From Muscardinus avellanarius (lineage: Eukaryota > Chordata > Mammalia > Rodentia > Gliridae), in assembly GCA_963383645.1 (NCBI GenBank), contig OY726569.1, positions 32,947,592 through 33,011,591 of the forward strand: 64,000 nucleotides of DNA, written 5' to 3'. The position numbers and the translations under genes are program-made. Positions 24,738 through 35,805 of the stretch are shown here, one piece after another; positions within the stretch are counted from its first letter, which is position 1; every line of letters begins with the position of its first letter. The notes under the pieces are model-generated. The model did not search any database, was not told the origin of the DNA, and worked only from the letters and a program-made list of their open reading frames with translations.

Positions 24738-24965
24738 GTAGATTGGTTCTAGAGCCCCTGCTGGTACCAAAATCCATAGATGCTCAAATTCCATTTATAA
24801 AATGGCGTAGGATTTACATAAACCTATGCACATTCTGTCGTATACCGTACATCGCTTCTGTATTGCTTCCAATGCCTAACACAATAAATGTTGGCAAATA
24901 GTTGCTATACTGTATTGTTTTAAGAATAGTGACAAGGGGAAAAAAATATAAGGTCTTTACATGCT
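24738..24965. repeat. Old interspersed repeat, related to 39540-39850
   Basis: The text 'aaaatccatagatgctcaaattcc', 'ataaaatggcgtaggattt' and 'cctatgcacattctgtcgtatac' lines up in order with 39560-39690 ('aaaatctgcagactctcaaatg', 'gtatgcacatactcctgtatac'). I recognise this as a widespread mammalian interspersed repeat, perhaps a small DNA transposon, but I do not name the family with confidence. Confidence 0.5.
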
Positions 24966-26590
24966 CAGTACTGGCATAGTTTGTCCACACTCAAAGTCAA
25001 ATTGTGGTTTGGCCCCCAGTGTGTTGACAGGGCTGTTAAGAAGAATTTGGGGTTATGAAGAATCAAAGACTAATGTAGTTCCATGAGAGCAGGTTATTAT
25101 ATTGCTTTCTTGCCCCCCTTCTAGAACATATGTTTTTCCTTCCACATACTCACTTCCCTTCCATTTATCTGCAGTGAGGTTTTGCTATAACTGACAATAC
25201 TGCAACCTCATCTCAGACTTTTCAGTTTCCAGAACTGTGAGTAAAGAAAGTTATTTTTAATATATAAAAATCCCAGCCACTGATATTTTGTTTAAGCAAT
25301 CGAAAAAGAATGAAGACAATTACAGGTACAATATTTTTTTTCCACAATATTGTCAACCTGACCTTGGTTAACTTCATGAATGGGAAAGCTGTGGCTACAG
25401 AAAGCCCATGTCTTCAACTGCAAGGAAAGAGATCAGAGTATAAGGATTCTTTGGGGCACAAACGATATGATCCTTTGTAGATTATGCCTTCTTCCTCTCT
25501 TCATTTGCCAAATAAGATACACATATATGCATACATTGTTTAAAACCCCAAGAACCATATTTTTTTGTTCTAATGTTTCCAGAAACCTGTAGTCAATGCT
25601 AGCTTATTACTTTACAGACAGGCATGGGAAGCCACAGATGTGCAGGACTTAGAGTCTGCTCATGTCTTATGTAACTCAGCACATCGAACCGAGACCTTTC
25701 CAGCAGAGATGTTTTCATTACTTACTTTTGGCAGATCCAATCACTCAGGGCAATTCAGGGGGTGGAGAGCAGGGTGGGCAGAGATAGATAGAGGGAAATG
25801 CTTCTTCCCATTTTTTAAGTGGAAGTTCTATATCCTTTGAGATCCAATAAACGCCTGTAAGTTTTAGCCATAATTTATGTTTTCAAAGTCTTTAACACTG
25901 GGAAATGCAGATAATTGTGTATAAAACTAGATAACATGATGTTCCTAATGGGAAACTTGTGTTCATACCAATTTGCAATTCTCTGAGGATCTCTGTCAGA
26001 TCTTTTCTGTGTCATTAGGCTTCCATGGCTATTAGGTATGAGTTAATGTCTTCACAGTTTTATTCTGTCAAGCAGTTTTGTTTCGTTTTTTTTTTTTTTC
26101 CTGTTGTTGTTCTGTGTATGAATGTGTTAAGGGTGGGGGGATGGCACTAAGAGTTAAGACATAGAATCATCATATAAAATCTCAATGACTGTAGAGAAAA
26201 GTGTGAAAAATATCTGCAACTCTGAAGTTTGATTTTGAATAGTCTTTGAATGTAATCTGATGTTTTGTTGAAATTTTTGATGTTTTTTATATAAACTAAA
26301 ATGAAGGTGAAGATAAGATGCACCTACTTTTGATCCACAACAAATCCCGACAACTTCCTTTTAATTTTTACATACATAATATGAGCACTTCTTCTCTATC
26401 TTTAGAAATACCTGACTGGAAATACTGCAATAAGTGAGGCAACTAGAGAGAGCCTAGTAACGTGTAAATATTTTTTTTCTTTTGAAACTCTTTCTATTTT
26501 TTGCTAAAACTTTTTTATTTTCAGTTAACCCTTTTTTAATAACATCTTCTAGCAACCCATAAAAATGGACAAAATATTTATTGAAATTTC
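24966..26590. other. No gene or repeat recognised
   Basis: Mixed AT-rich sequence. Small ORFs at 25380-25592 and 25640-25840 have no recognised homology. A T-run occurs at 26085-26100. Confidence 0.5.
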
Positions 26591-27350
26591 ATGTCTTGTA
26601 AAGATGAATTTATTTTACCCTTACAATTCATTTTAAAAAATGAATCAAATACAAACTTCTAAAGTGAGACTCATGCCCTTTTAGCATTCTGGTAGCAATA
26701 ATCCATGGTTGTCTGGCTATTACTGAGGATTTCTGTGATTTAGTGATTCTTATTCCTTTGTATGAAAACTTATTTCTCCCTAATGATTTCAGAAACCTTT
26801 TTTTGTCTTTCATATGCTGAAAATTAAAAGTATGATTTATGTTGGATTCTATTACTTTATTCTGTGAAACCTTCTGTCTCCCCTTTGTATTTGGAGACAC
26901 ATGCCCATCATTAATAGGGAATATCATTGTATCATTTCTTTGATGATATTCTTCTGCCCATTTTAATTAGTCTCACTTTCTTTAACTTTCATTACTGAAA
27001 TATTAGAAACCTTGGATAGCCTTTTAAATTTTTAAAAGATTTAATCTCTTTGAGTTTCAATATCTATCATTTTATTCTGATTTCTAAGTATTTTTCTTGA
27101 CCTCATTTTCCATACTCTTATTTATTTTAGCACTGCATTTTTAATTTCCAGCACATTTTTATACTAATTGTCTTTTATTATTCTTTGTATTATAACATAA
27201 AATATTTATGTGAAGTTTTACTTCTTCCATTCTTTTGCCATGGCCTGAGAAGACTTTGTATGAACTGGTATCGCTTTTTAATACAGTTCAGTCTTTCAGA
27301 TATTTCTTAAAAGTTTGTTTTATAGTAATTTAAATTTGAATTTCATATTA
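26591..27350 (-). mobile_element. Probable ancient L1/HAL1 ORF1 remnant
   Basis: A 99-codon minus-strand frame (26927-26628) contains a segment spaced like the L1 ORF1 RNA-binding and C-terminal region: KKRFLKSLGRNKFSYKGIRIT, then a W-containing stretch, then SLYLIHF. This parallels ILKAVRTKGRLTYRGKTIRI...LLYPAKLLF in the L1 ORF1 at 60.9-61.1 kb. Charged, helix-like text lies upstream (to 27350). It is strongly decayed. The call is by pattern only and an alternative is unrelated low-complexity AT-rich sequence. Confidence 0.45.
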
Positions 27351-27474
27351 ATGATTCTTTTAGATGGACATGGTGGTACACACCTGTAATCTCAGTACTT
27401 GGAGGCTGAAATAGAAGGGTCACAGGTTTGAAGCCAGCCTCAGTAACTTATCAAGACCCTATTTCTTTTTTTTT

Positions 27475-27812
27475 AAATTGGTGCATTGTAATCATATATC
27501 ACATTGGAGTACAAGACTTGAGAGGATATACAAGCACACATCATCCAATTAGCCCTCATCCAGCCCCCATTCCATTCCCTCCTCCTCCCTCGATCCCATG
27601 CTTGTTTGGTGATTAACTTTGATACGTTTGTTTATGTACCTCCTGCATTTTAAAGAGGCTCCATCCTCCCCTATTCCATACCCTCTGATTGGTCACCTTA
27701 GTTGCTTCACTATAGGGCCCTTTCTATAGCTCGACCTCTTCCTGTTGCCCCTTTCCTCCTAGTTTTTGCTGATTAGGGGAAGCATCTGATTTTTGTTTTC
27801 TGCGATATTTCT
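27475..27812 (-). mobile_element. L1-derived 3' module of the composite element
   Basis: The reverse complement aligns with the L1 3' end at 49.9-50.26 kb: 'atcagatgcttcccctaat' against 'attggatgctttccctaat', then 'atcaaagttaatcaccaaacaagcatggga' and a terminal 'gattacaatgcaccaatt' before the A-tail. It starts just inside the end of ORF2. In an SVA-like model this supplies the 3' end recognised by the L1 reverse transcriptase. Confidence 0.85.
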
Positions 27813-27844
27813 CTGTGCATGCCACGTTACAAGTACTGATCCTA

Positions 27845-29153
27845 CTCTTGACGGCCCCAGTAGTGGCCTGGTTACCCGGTGGACTGATCCAGACCTTGCT
27901 GGCTCAAGCAGTGGCCTTGCCTCATGGGAGGCCCCGAATCTGGTCTCCCTGGCCTCAACACCAGCCTAACCCCTCAGCTGGCTCCGATCCCGGCCTCGGA
28001 GGCCCCAGTAGCGGCCTTGCCTCACGGCAGGCTCTAATGCCGGCCATTGGCCTTGGCACCGGCCTAACCCCTTGGCAGGCTCTGATCCCGGCCTCGGAGG
28101 CCCAGCACTGGCCTTGCCTCACGGCAGGTTCCGATGACGGCCTCGCTGGCCCCAGCCCCGGTCTAACCCCTCTGCAGACTCTGATCCGGCCTCGGAGGCC
28201 TCAATAGCGGCCTTGCCTCACCGAAAGCTCTGATGCCAGCTGCTGGTCCTGCACAGGCCTAACCCCTCGGCAGGCTCCGATCCCGGCCTCGGAGGTCTCA
28301 GCACCGGCCTAACCTCACAGCAGGCTCCGATCCTGGCCTTGCTGGCCCCAGCACCAGCCTAACCCCTCGGCAGACTCCAATCCCAGCCTCGGAGGCCACA
28401 GTAGCGGCCTTGCCTCCTGTCAGGCTCCGATGCCGGCTGTTGGCCCCGGCACCTGACTAACCCCTCGGCAGACTTCAATCCCGGCCTCGGAGGCCCCAGC
28501 ACCGGCCTTGCCTCGTGGCAGGCTCTGATGATGGCCTTGCTGGCCCCAGCCCCGGTCTAACCTCTCGGCAGGCTCCGATCCCGGCCTCGGAGACCTCAGT
28601 AGCAGCCTTACCTCACAAAAGGCTCTGATGCCAGCTGCTGGCCCCGGCACCAGCCTAACTGCTCAGAAGGCTCTGATCCTGGGCTCGGAGGCCCCAGCAC
28701 CGGCCTTGCCTCACGGTGAGCTCCGATTCCGGCCACACTGGTCCTGGCAGTGTGGCCTAACCCCTCAGCAGGCTCTGATTCCGGCCTCGGAGGCCCCAGC
28801 ATCAGCCTTGCCTCACAGCAGGCTCCGATGCCAGCCTTGCTGGCCCCAGCACCAGTCTAACCCCTTGGCAAGCTCTGATCCCGGCCTCGGAGGCCTCAGT
28901 TGCAGCCTTGCCTCACGGAAGGCTCCGATGCCGGCCATTGGCCCCAGCACTGGCCTAACCCCTCATCAGGCTCTTATCCTGTCCTCAGAGGCCCAAGCAC
29001 CAGCCTTGCCTTGTGGCAGGCTCCAATGCCAGCCTCACTGGCCCCAGCACAGGCCTAACCCCTTGGCAGGCTCCGATCCCGGCCTCCGAGGCCCCAGCAT
29101 CTGCCTTGCCTCATGGCAGGCTCCGATGCCAGTCTAGCTGGCCCCAGCACCGG
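27845..29153. repeat. GC-rich minisatellite (VNTR), ~100-bp unit of two ~50-bp halves
   Basis: About 13 tandem copies. Each ~100-bp unit joins a half containing 'gatcccggcctcggaggccccagcaccggccttgcctcac' and a related half containing 'gatgccggccttgctggccccagcaccggcctaacccctc' (motifs summarised). The repeated 'taaccc' occurs near 27967, 28058, 28163, 28259, 28357, 28457, 28557, 28756, 28857, 28957 and 29055, so spacing is mostly about 100 bp with one half-unit break near 28310. It is rich in CpG within an AT-rich neighbourhood. ORFs across it (130-169 codons, Ala/Pro/Leu-rich) are by-products of repeat frame and stop-codon scarcity. Confidence 0.93.
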
Positions 29154-29258
29154 ATCAAGACCCTATTTCAAAATAAAAAAATAAAATCAGGTGGGGCATG
29201 TAGCTCAGAGGTAGAATGGTCCTAGGTAGAATCCCTAGCCCCTCCCCACACAATCATT

Positions 29259-30027
29259 CCATTAATATGGTTTTATCAAGCCTCTACATCTGCTAGAATG
29301 CTTTATAATGGTAACAAATATTTTCTTCTTATAACTGTATACTGCCAACCATGTATAATGTCTAGTACCTTACAAATATTGGTTAGGACAATAAAATAAT
29401 GCAAAGTAGAAAAAAATACTAATAAAATAGTACACAAAATTGGTACTCTCTTGATAGAAATTGAACATACTAAATAGTGAATGTATAAGCACTCATGCTA
29501 GTAAAAATGTATTCCATAGCAAATTTTCTTTGTTTATATAATATCTCACAGGCCTAGGTGGACCAAAACAATCAGCAAATGTAAGAAAGCAGAGCCAAAG
29601 GGTGCTTAGATGCTTAACATTGGGACTGAGGGAAATAAGAAATTAGCTGGAGTTTGGTCAGATAGAGTGAAAATCTCAGGTGAGACTGAACTAGAGTGAA
29701 CTGTGCAGGTCTGATTTAGAGTTAATCTGCCTATAAGACCCTTATCTTTGTCACAATGATATGAGGATGACAAATGCTATATTCTAAAGAAGTAATGATA
29801 ATAAAGCAAATAGGAATTATGCTAGCTTTATCTTGGAATAACCTTATGGGGAAAAGTTATGAAATACTTGTGCAGAGTATGTAGAGATGACCTTGGTTTT
29901 AAATAAGAGATACTGCACTGAGCTTGCCATTGAGGGAGCTTCCTAGTTCCTTAGTTTTGTTTTGATGCCTGTAGAAGTAATCACTGCAAGGAAACTACAT
30001 TACTTTACCTCTTCTTGGTTCCTTTTA
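29259..30027. other. No gene or repeat recognised
   Basis: AT-rich sequence between two SINEs with no coding or RNA signal. Confidence 0.5.
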
Positions 30028-30245
30028 TTTATTTATTTATTTTGGTACTGGGAATGGAACCCAGGGGCATTCTATCTCCAAGGTACACTCCCAGCCCTAT
30101 TTTTTATTCTTTATTTTTTGAAACAGTGTCTCACTAAGCTGTGGAGAGCCTCACTAAGTAGCTGAGTCTGGCTGCAGACATCGATCCTCCTTTCTCAGCC
30201 TCCCAAGTACTGGGATTACATGCATGTGCCACCAAATGTGTCTTT
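30028..30245 (-). mobile_element. Dimeric SINE with target-site duplication
   Basis: A (TTTA)n tail, reverse ID half ('ggtactgggaatggaacccaggggcattcta') and reverse 7SL half ('tactgggattacatgcatgtgccacca'). The repeat tccttttattt occurs on both sides (about 30020-30030 and 30247-30257). Confidence 0.88.
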
Positions 30246-30420
30246 CTCCTTTTATTTTTTTTCATGGACAGAAAGAAATCTCTCTGTTAAAATCATTCTT
30301 CTGATGGCTTTGTGAGTTAGTTTAAATTAAAAGCCATAGTAGCAAATTGCCACTTTTTTAGCTCTTTGCTCATCCCATAGGGAATAAACCCCACCCCAGT
30401 AGTGAAAGAGAGAAACTGAA

Positions 30421-30639
30421 AGGCTGTCACAATAGCACATGTCTATAATCCCCGTACTTGTGAGGCTGAGACAGGAGGATTACAGTTTCAAGGCCATCTT
30501 CAGGAATTTAAGAAGACTTTTTTCAAAATAAAAAACAAAAGGGCCAGGAATATAGCTTGGTGGTAGAATGCCCCTGGGTTCAACTCCCAGGATCAGTACC
30601 AAAAATAAAAAATAAATAAATAAATAAAAATAAATAAAA
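30421..30639 (+). mobile_element. Dimeric SINE with 17-bp duplication
   Basis: Diverged 7SL half ('cacatgtctataatccccgtacttgtgagg'), ID half ('gaatatagcttggtggtagaatgcccctgggttcaactccc') and an (AAAT)n tail. Direct repeats gaaagagagaaactgaa (30404-30420) and a slightly altered copy at about 30640-30660. Confidence 0.9.
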
Positions 30640-30660
30640 GAAAAAGAGAGAAAAACTGAA

Positions 30661-33091
30661 ATGAATTCAGAAAGGTATCTTTCTGGATTTTCTATTTGCC
30701 TAGCAAGAAACTATGTAAATTTGTGAAGGTCATTTCAGCCCGAGAGCATGGGCTCCCTGAGAGCTACACCATTTGTGACATGATCTATAGGGCTTTTGCA
30801 GAAAAAAGGTCCTGAAGGACAGTAAAGCAGGATGGATCATTGCCTGGACACAATATAAAGATTGTCCCTGAAGTTGAGCCAAGCGGGTGGCAGAGGAGGG
30901 AATGGTACCATTACAATTTGGTTATAACTAGAACTTGAAATACACTGAGAATCTCAGTGATCACTTTTGATGTGACAATATTGGAATTGTTAAACATCTA
31001 GGAATTCGGATATGGTTTTGACACAGGAGCAGCCAAGATTTAGGGCTGCTTCATTTTGAGAAATTTTATCAGAAGAGTTCATAGTAATGTGCAGAACTGA
31101 GAAATTACAGTTCTTGAGAATTTACAGGTAGAAGTAATAATACAAACTTCTGACAGAACCGGGAAAACTACCGAAGAGCTAGAAGTAAAATCCACCAAGG
31201 GAAAGGATTGAACCATTCATCAGTATTAGAGCCACAAATAAATGATTACTTAGGCTCTTTGATAAAGAAAAGTTATCACCACCAGTGACCTTTTGAGGTT
31301 AAAGTGGTTCCAAGTAGAACTATTTAGGAAGTTAAATAAGTTCCATCTTCCTTGAGGGTCACTGGCATACACATAGGGCAAAAACATTTATTCTGAGAGA
31401 AAGTTACTTTATTCTTACATATTTGTTTTAGCAACCATTTATCTTTTGGGTGAAATTGCTTAAATATTTAATTCTTCTTTATATTTTTATGCAACAAACC
31501 AAAGACTGCTAGTTTCCTGAAAGACTTATGATATTGCTTCACTCTAATAGTATGAAATTTGATGTTCACATCCAGGATTTCTCCTTGTTCCTTGGAAAAT
31601 TCATTCTTTGTTTTACTTTTCTTCGGGATAAGAAAACAGATGTACAGTATAAGTCCTGAGTTTTTCCTATCCTTCTTGATAACTATTATCAATTCATTCT
31701 TATAAAAAATGACTTGATAAACTCATTTTTCTAATCTGTGTTTAAAGGCCCTTCTGAAAACTGTCAGAGCTTTTTCAAAGCCTCCCATGAAGTGAGGGCC
31801 AATATTAACGATAATAATCTTTAGAAGATCTGGTGAATATTAATGATTTAGATATAATATTATCATTTCTAAGTGGACAGTGTTCTATTTTGCTTTTATT
31901 TCTTAATATAAGCTCCTTATCTACCCTTACTCTATCCTCCACAAAATCTAAAAAAAAATTATCAGCCCAGAAATTTAATTGATTTTGAAGTTACCTTTAT
32001 TCATCTATCCATTTTAAACCTGAATATAAATGTTGAAAACTCAAGTAATAATAATCCTAAAAATTCTTCTTTCTTAAACCATCACTATTGTTTAAAGGAA
32101 TATGTGTTTCCAATTTCAAAGAAAGTCTACATTCCCATTCAGTTAAAATATTTTAAAAAAATCAACAAAATTTGTCTATGGGAAAAGGTGCTGAATTGCA
32201 TAGACTTGAGAGGGCTGTATAAGAGCAGAGGCTACTGTGGTACATGCTCAGCATTTTCATTGAGAACTCTCCTACCTGACCTTTTCATTGTTGATGCTAG
32301 CTGTTTGTAGCCTTGTGTGTTCCTTTTCTCACTCCACCACTTTCACTACAAGTCACTATATTTTCCCAAACCTAGGGTCTCAGCATTTACCGACGCAGGA
32401 ACCCTTAGAAGTTTTTACTCCTGCTTTAAAAAAACTTTAACTACTACCTTTAAAATTCTGAGTATGTATGCTTTCTTTATTATTTCATATTGGCTATTTA
32501 TGGACTTTTACTTTAAATCCTCAGAATAAAAGGTGAGAACATAACTAAAATAGTGGATTTGAAACTTACTAGCTGTTTGATGTTGTACAACTTTCTTAAA
32601 TTTGCCAAACTTTGATTTCTTCATCTGTAAAAAAAAAAAAAACCAGATGTTATAATATTATTTTAAGTAGCAAGTAAAATAGTATGTATAAAGAATAAAG
32701 AATAGTCCTGATAACCTTAAGGCTAAAACTACGAGCCCACTTGTCTTGTATTCATTGGTTTCCTTTCCTAACTAATGCTGTTTCCCTGTGTCAGCAGCTA
32801 ATACAATCATGTGTAATAGAATGTAGCTGATGCAGCCTGAATTTCTCTTGTTGTCGTTGTCATTGCTTTAAGTAATCTGAAAATATTTAAAATTCTGTCA
32901 AATGGTTTGCATGTGGGGGAGGACCTCTAAATTCAGTTCACCTGCTCTTTTTGGTCTTTTTTTTATAGCTCCCTCAAAAGTCTAGAATAACCATTATTTA
33001 CTCAGCAGTAGCATCACCAAGTAAAAGCAAACAGTTACATGGAAAATGTGTACGAGGAGAACATCATTATAGCTAAGATATCTGTAAATGA

Positions 33092-33139
<48 letters not shown>

Positions 33140-34542
33140 ATGCGCATTTGTTTATAGACTTAAAAATAAAGAAAAAGTCCCCAGTGGAAAGAAACAGTGG
33201 TAAGTACTTGGCACATAGGAATTTAATGAGAAAGGACTGTTTTTATACTTTCTTGCTCTGGTAAGATATTAAATCCATTCCAGCCTGGATTGTCAAGAGG
33301 CTGTTAATAAACAGGGCAGAATCTATGGGGTAAGGACATGTATATGTGCGTAACAGATTGAAGGGAATAATGGTGGCAAAACAACTCCTGCCTCCTATCT
33401 ACGGCCGCAGAGACATTTTAATGGAGGTAAAAGAAATACTTTTCTTTTTTAAAGCCATTTTAGGAAATGCTTATAGACCTCCAGGGCAGAGCAGGGAGGC
33501 TGATCAGGAAATATTTATGCAGAGGAGGGATGCCTATAAAAGCTACAGAACATTGATCATAAGGGAGTACAGAATTACCCTGACACCCATTCACATTGGA
33601 GCAGGACAATGGCCACCAACAGTGTGCATTTTCAAGACAGCACAAACTGGTGGCTAACAGGCAACTTCTGGAATAGAAAACAGAGTAAACATCTTGAGAA
33701 TTTGATAATATAATATGCAAGATTCACTTTTAAATAATAATGAGCATTTTAAAGAGCTCTAAACGTCATAACCTAATTCTCTCTCTCTCGCCCAAGTCAC
33801 TTTCTGGTAGTAAGTCAGTACTCAGAGAAGCTCATTCCCTCCTGCAGGATAAGAGGACATTGAAGCAGTAACATGCTAAATTTCCCTCCAGTGGGATGAA
33901 AACCTGAATGTGTCTCCCCGAGTGTAAAATGCTACCAAAAAGAACTGTAGTACAAAGAAGATAAAAATTCCTTTCAACTTGTATGTGTGTTCTTTGACTC
34001 AGATTCACAGGAATAAGTTCAGAGAGGCAAAAGAATAAACTTTAGCTTCTTCACCTCTGTCTGTCCCTTCGTACCTTGCTCAGATCCACACTTGATTAAC
34101 TTAGCACAGCAGCTTTCCATCTTCTCTCTTCTTATTCAAACAAACTTGGAGCTAGCTCTTATATAAAATGGGAGCTGATAAAATAAGCAACTTTTATTAA
34201 GGATTTAATTATAAGCTGCTTAATTTTTCATTTTTTTTCCAAATTAGAAATTTAGGCATCAGTAATTGATTCCTGGAAAAATATATTAGAGGCTATCCCT
34301 GAATCACTCTGCCTCATCAAGCAGTTGCAAATTTGAGTAACTTGTCACAGCAACACATTCTGTTTTTTCTGAATTCTAATGTGAGGTTGACTACATGACC
34401 TTCAAGGAAAAGAAACTTAACACTGACTGAAAATAATCTTCAGATAGCCCTCCTCCAAAGTTTATCAGCAATGTGTTTACTCAGCCTACACAATCACACA
34501 GAATTTGGTTAAATACTGTGATCACATCCACTTTTACATTTT
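30661..34542. other. Repeat-poor stretch of about 3.9 kb
   Basis: Apart from a GT microsatellite at 33096-33138 I recognise no transposon here. That is unusual in this window, where repeats otherwise occur every 1-2 kb. A 103-codon plus-strand ORF (33346-33657) overlaps an 86-codon minus-strand ORF, and neither matches a family I know. The stretch could include conserved non-coding or intronic sequence. Confidence 0.5.
33096..33138 (+). repeat. (GT)n microsatellite
   Basis: A near-perfect GT run of about 43 bp followed by 'gcatgcgcat', an alternating purine-pyrimidine sequence. Confidence 0.95.
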
Positions 34543-34738
34543 TATTTATTTATTTTTAATTTTTTATTGGTGCATTATGGTCATAAATCTTAATGGAGTA
34601 CACGATGGTAGAGGCATACTTGCACACATCACTCAATTAGCCCTTACCCATTCTCTCCCTTTCCCTCCTTCTCATGTTTGGCTTAGTGATTGACTTTGAT
34701 ATGTTTGTGAATGTATATCATGTACATTAGGGAAATTT
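34543..34738 (-). mobile_element. Short L1 3'UTR insertion (about 196 bp)
   Basis: On the minus strand this is only the last ~180 bp of an L1 3'UTR plus an A-tail interrupted by T ('tatttatttattttta' on the plus strand). A perfect 15-bp duplication ccacttttacatttt occurs at 34528-34542 and 34739-34753. Its end ('attggtgcattatggtcataa') matches the 3' terminus of the composite element at 27.5 kb. Confidence 0.92.
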
Positions 34739-35062
34739 CCACTTTTACATTTTAGCATTAACTGGAAAGGAGGTGAACTGAAATAACTGTGGATAGAACT
34801 ACTGTGTTTTGCTTAATAAAACTGCCTTCAACTTTGGTAACTAATAACAGTAATTGTAGAGCATAGGTTCTTGAAGAGATTTTGTTCCTTGGCCCTTGTT
34901 TTGCTTATACCAGCATCTGTCCTATATGTTACCATGTTGTTGAGAATAATTTTTAGACAATGACAACAACAGGTCACAGATTCTTTAAGCAGGAATCAGG
35001 TTGAATTACACAGTACTTCAAAAAACCTCAATGTGAACAAACATACATGTATTTCAAGCACA

Positions 35063-35063
35063 T

Positions 35064-35094
<31 letters not shown>

Positions 35095-35097
35095 CAC
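35063..35097 (+). repeat. (CA)n microsatellite
   Basis: A CA run with one 'aaa' interruption. Confidence 0.95.
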
Positions 35098-35688
35098 GCA
35101 AATATGCATACACGCAGAGGAAGGTTACCTTTTTTGTTTTAGTTATTGCTACGTGAGAAAGAACCTTTAAGTCTCATGGATAACAATCATTTCTTTAGTT
35201 TATGAGCCTACAATTTGGGCAGGGCTTCATAGAAAACACTCCTTTCTCCTCTACATCACTGACAATCCACTTTAATGAGCATTCACATGTATTGCTGGTA
35301 AAAGGGCACTGCTTATTAGGTAGGAACTCAGCTGGGGCTAGGAGCCAAGGATCACAGTTACTTTCTTGTGTTTCTCTCTATGGGCCACCTGGCTCACCCT
35401 TGGTGAGGTAACTGGGTTCAAACTTGAGCATCCCAAGAATCATGGGAAGTGGAGGTTTTCCTTGCATGCAGGTCTGAGTTCAGCATTTGTCCATGTTCCC
35501 TTCTTTTTGTTCAAGTAGTCACAGAGTCAGGGTTCAAGAAGAAGAAACACACAATACATCTATTAATGGTCGGAGCAATAAGAATTGGGGGAAGATTTTT
35601 TAAAATACTACATAGTTCTTCTTTGAAAACCTTCCCTGATAAAACATACTACTGATTTAACTGATTTAAAAGAAGATTCAATGAACAG

Positions 35689-35690
<2 letters not shown>

Positions 35691-35726
<36 letters not shown>

Positions 35727-35735
35727 ACGCGCGTG
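35691..35735 (+). repeat. (GT)n/(GC)n microsatellite
   Basis: A GT run passing into 'gcgcacgcgcg', a Z-DNA-prone alternating tract. It adjoins an ID-like fragment, so it probably grew from a SINE tail. Confidence 0.93.
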
Positions 35736-35805
35736 CTGATGATTGAATCCAGTGCCTCATTCATGGTCAGCATTCATTTTGCCACTAAGCTACATGTGCA
35801 GTTCC
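35736..35805 (-). mobile_element. ID-like half of a SINE, remnant
   Basis: The plus-strand 'gattgaatccagtgcc...gccactaagctacatgtgcagttcc' is the reverse of a tRNA-Ala-like ID sequence. No 7SL half follows. Confidence 0.6.

Larger units (their letters stand above)
27466..29153 (-). mobile_element. SVA-like composite retroposon: VNTR + L1 3' end + poly(A)
   Basis: On the minus strand the element reads, 5' to 3': a GC-rich tandem array (29153 to about 27845), a short linker (about 27844-27813), about 340 bp matching the end of L1 ORF2 and its 3'UTR (27812-27475), and an A-tail (T9 at 27466-27474). A perfect 16-bp target-site duplication, atcaagaccctatttc, flanks it (27450-27465 and 29154-29169). 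The L1-derived part matches the older L1 3'UTR type at 9.8, 18.7 and 50.0 kb (for example 'ggatgatgtgtgcttgtat' and the GGGAGGAGG stretch on the minus strand). No ORF of retrotransposon type is present, so it must have been mobilised in trans. The 5' end lies inside the array, so a further 5' domain may have been truncated. The layout resembles hominoid SVA/LAVA. The alternative is an L1 with monomeric 5'UTR repeats and an internal deletion. Confidence 0.82.
27362..29258 (+). mobile_element. Dimeric SINE split by a composite retroposon
   Basis: The 7SL half is at 27362-27465 ('cacctgtaatctcagtactt' ... 'atcaagaccctatttc'). The text resumes at 29154 with the same 16 bases and the ID half ('catgtagctcagaggtagaatgg'), ending near 29258. 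The SINE is therefore older than the 1.69-kb insertion. Confidence 0.9.

Noticed and set aside
27845..29153. Tandem array considered as a CRISPR-like array
   Set aside because: Units are head-to-tail with no unique spacers, and the context is a mammalian retroposon with A-tail and target-site duplication.
27815..29225. Ala/Pro/Leu-rich ORFs of 70-169 codons on both strands across the GC-rich array
   Set aside because: They arise from the periodic, stop-poor VNTR, overlap on both strands and have no coding context.
33346..33657. 103-codon ORF as a possible gene
   Set aside because: No recognised family, an overlapping ORF of similar size on the other strand, and no splice or promoter context.
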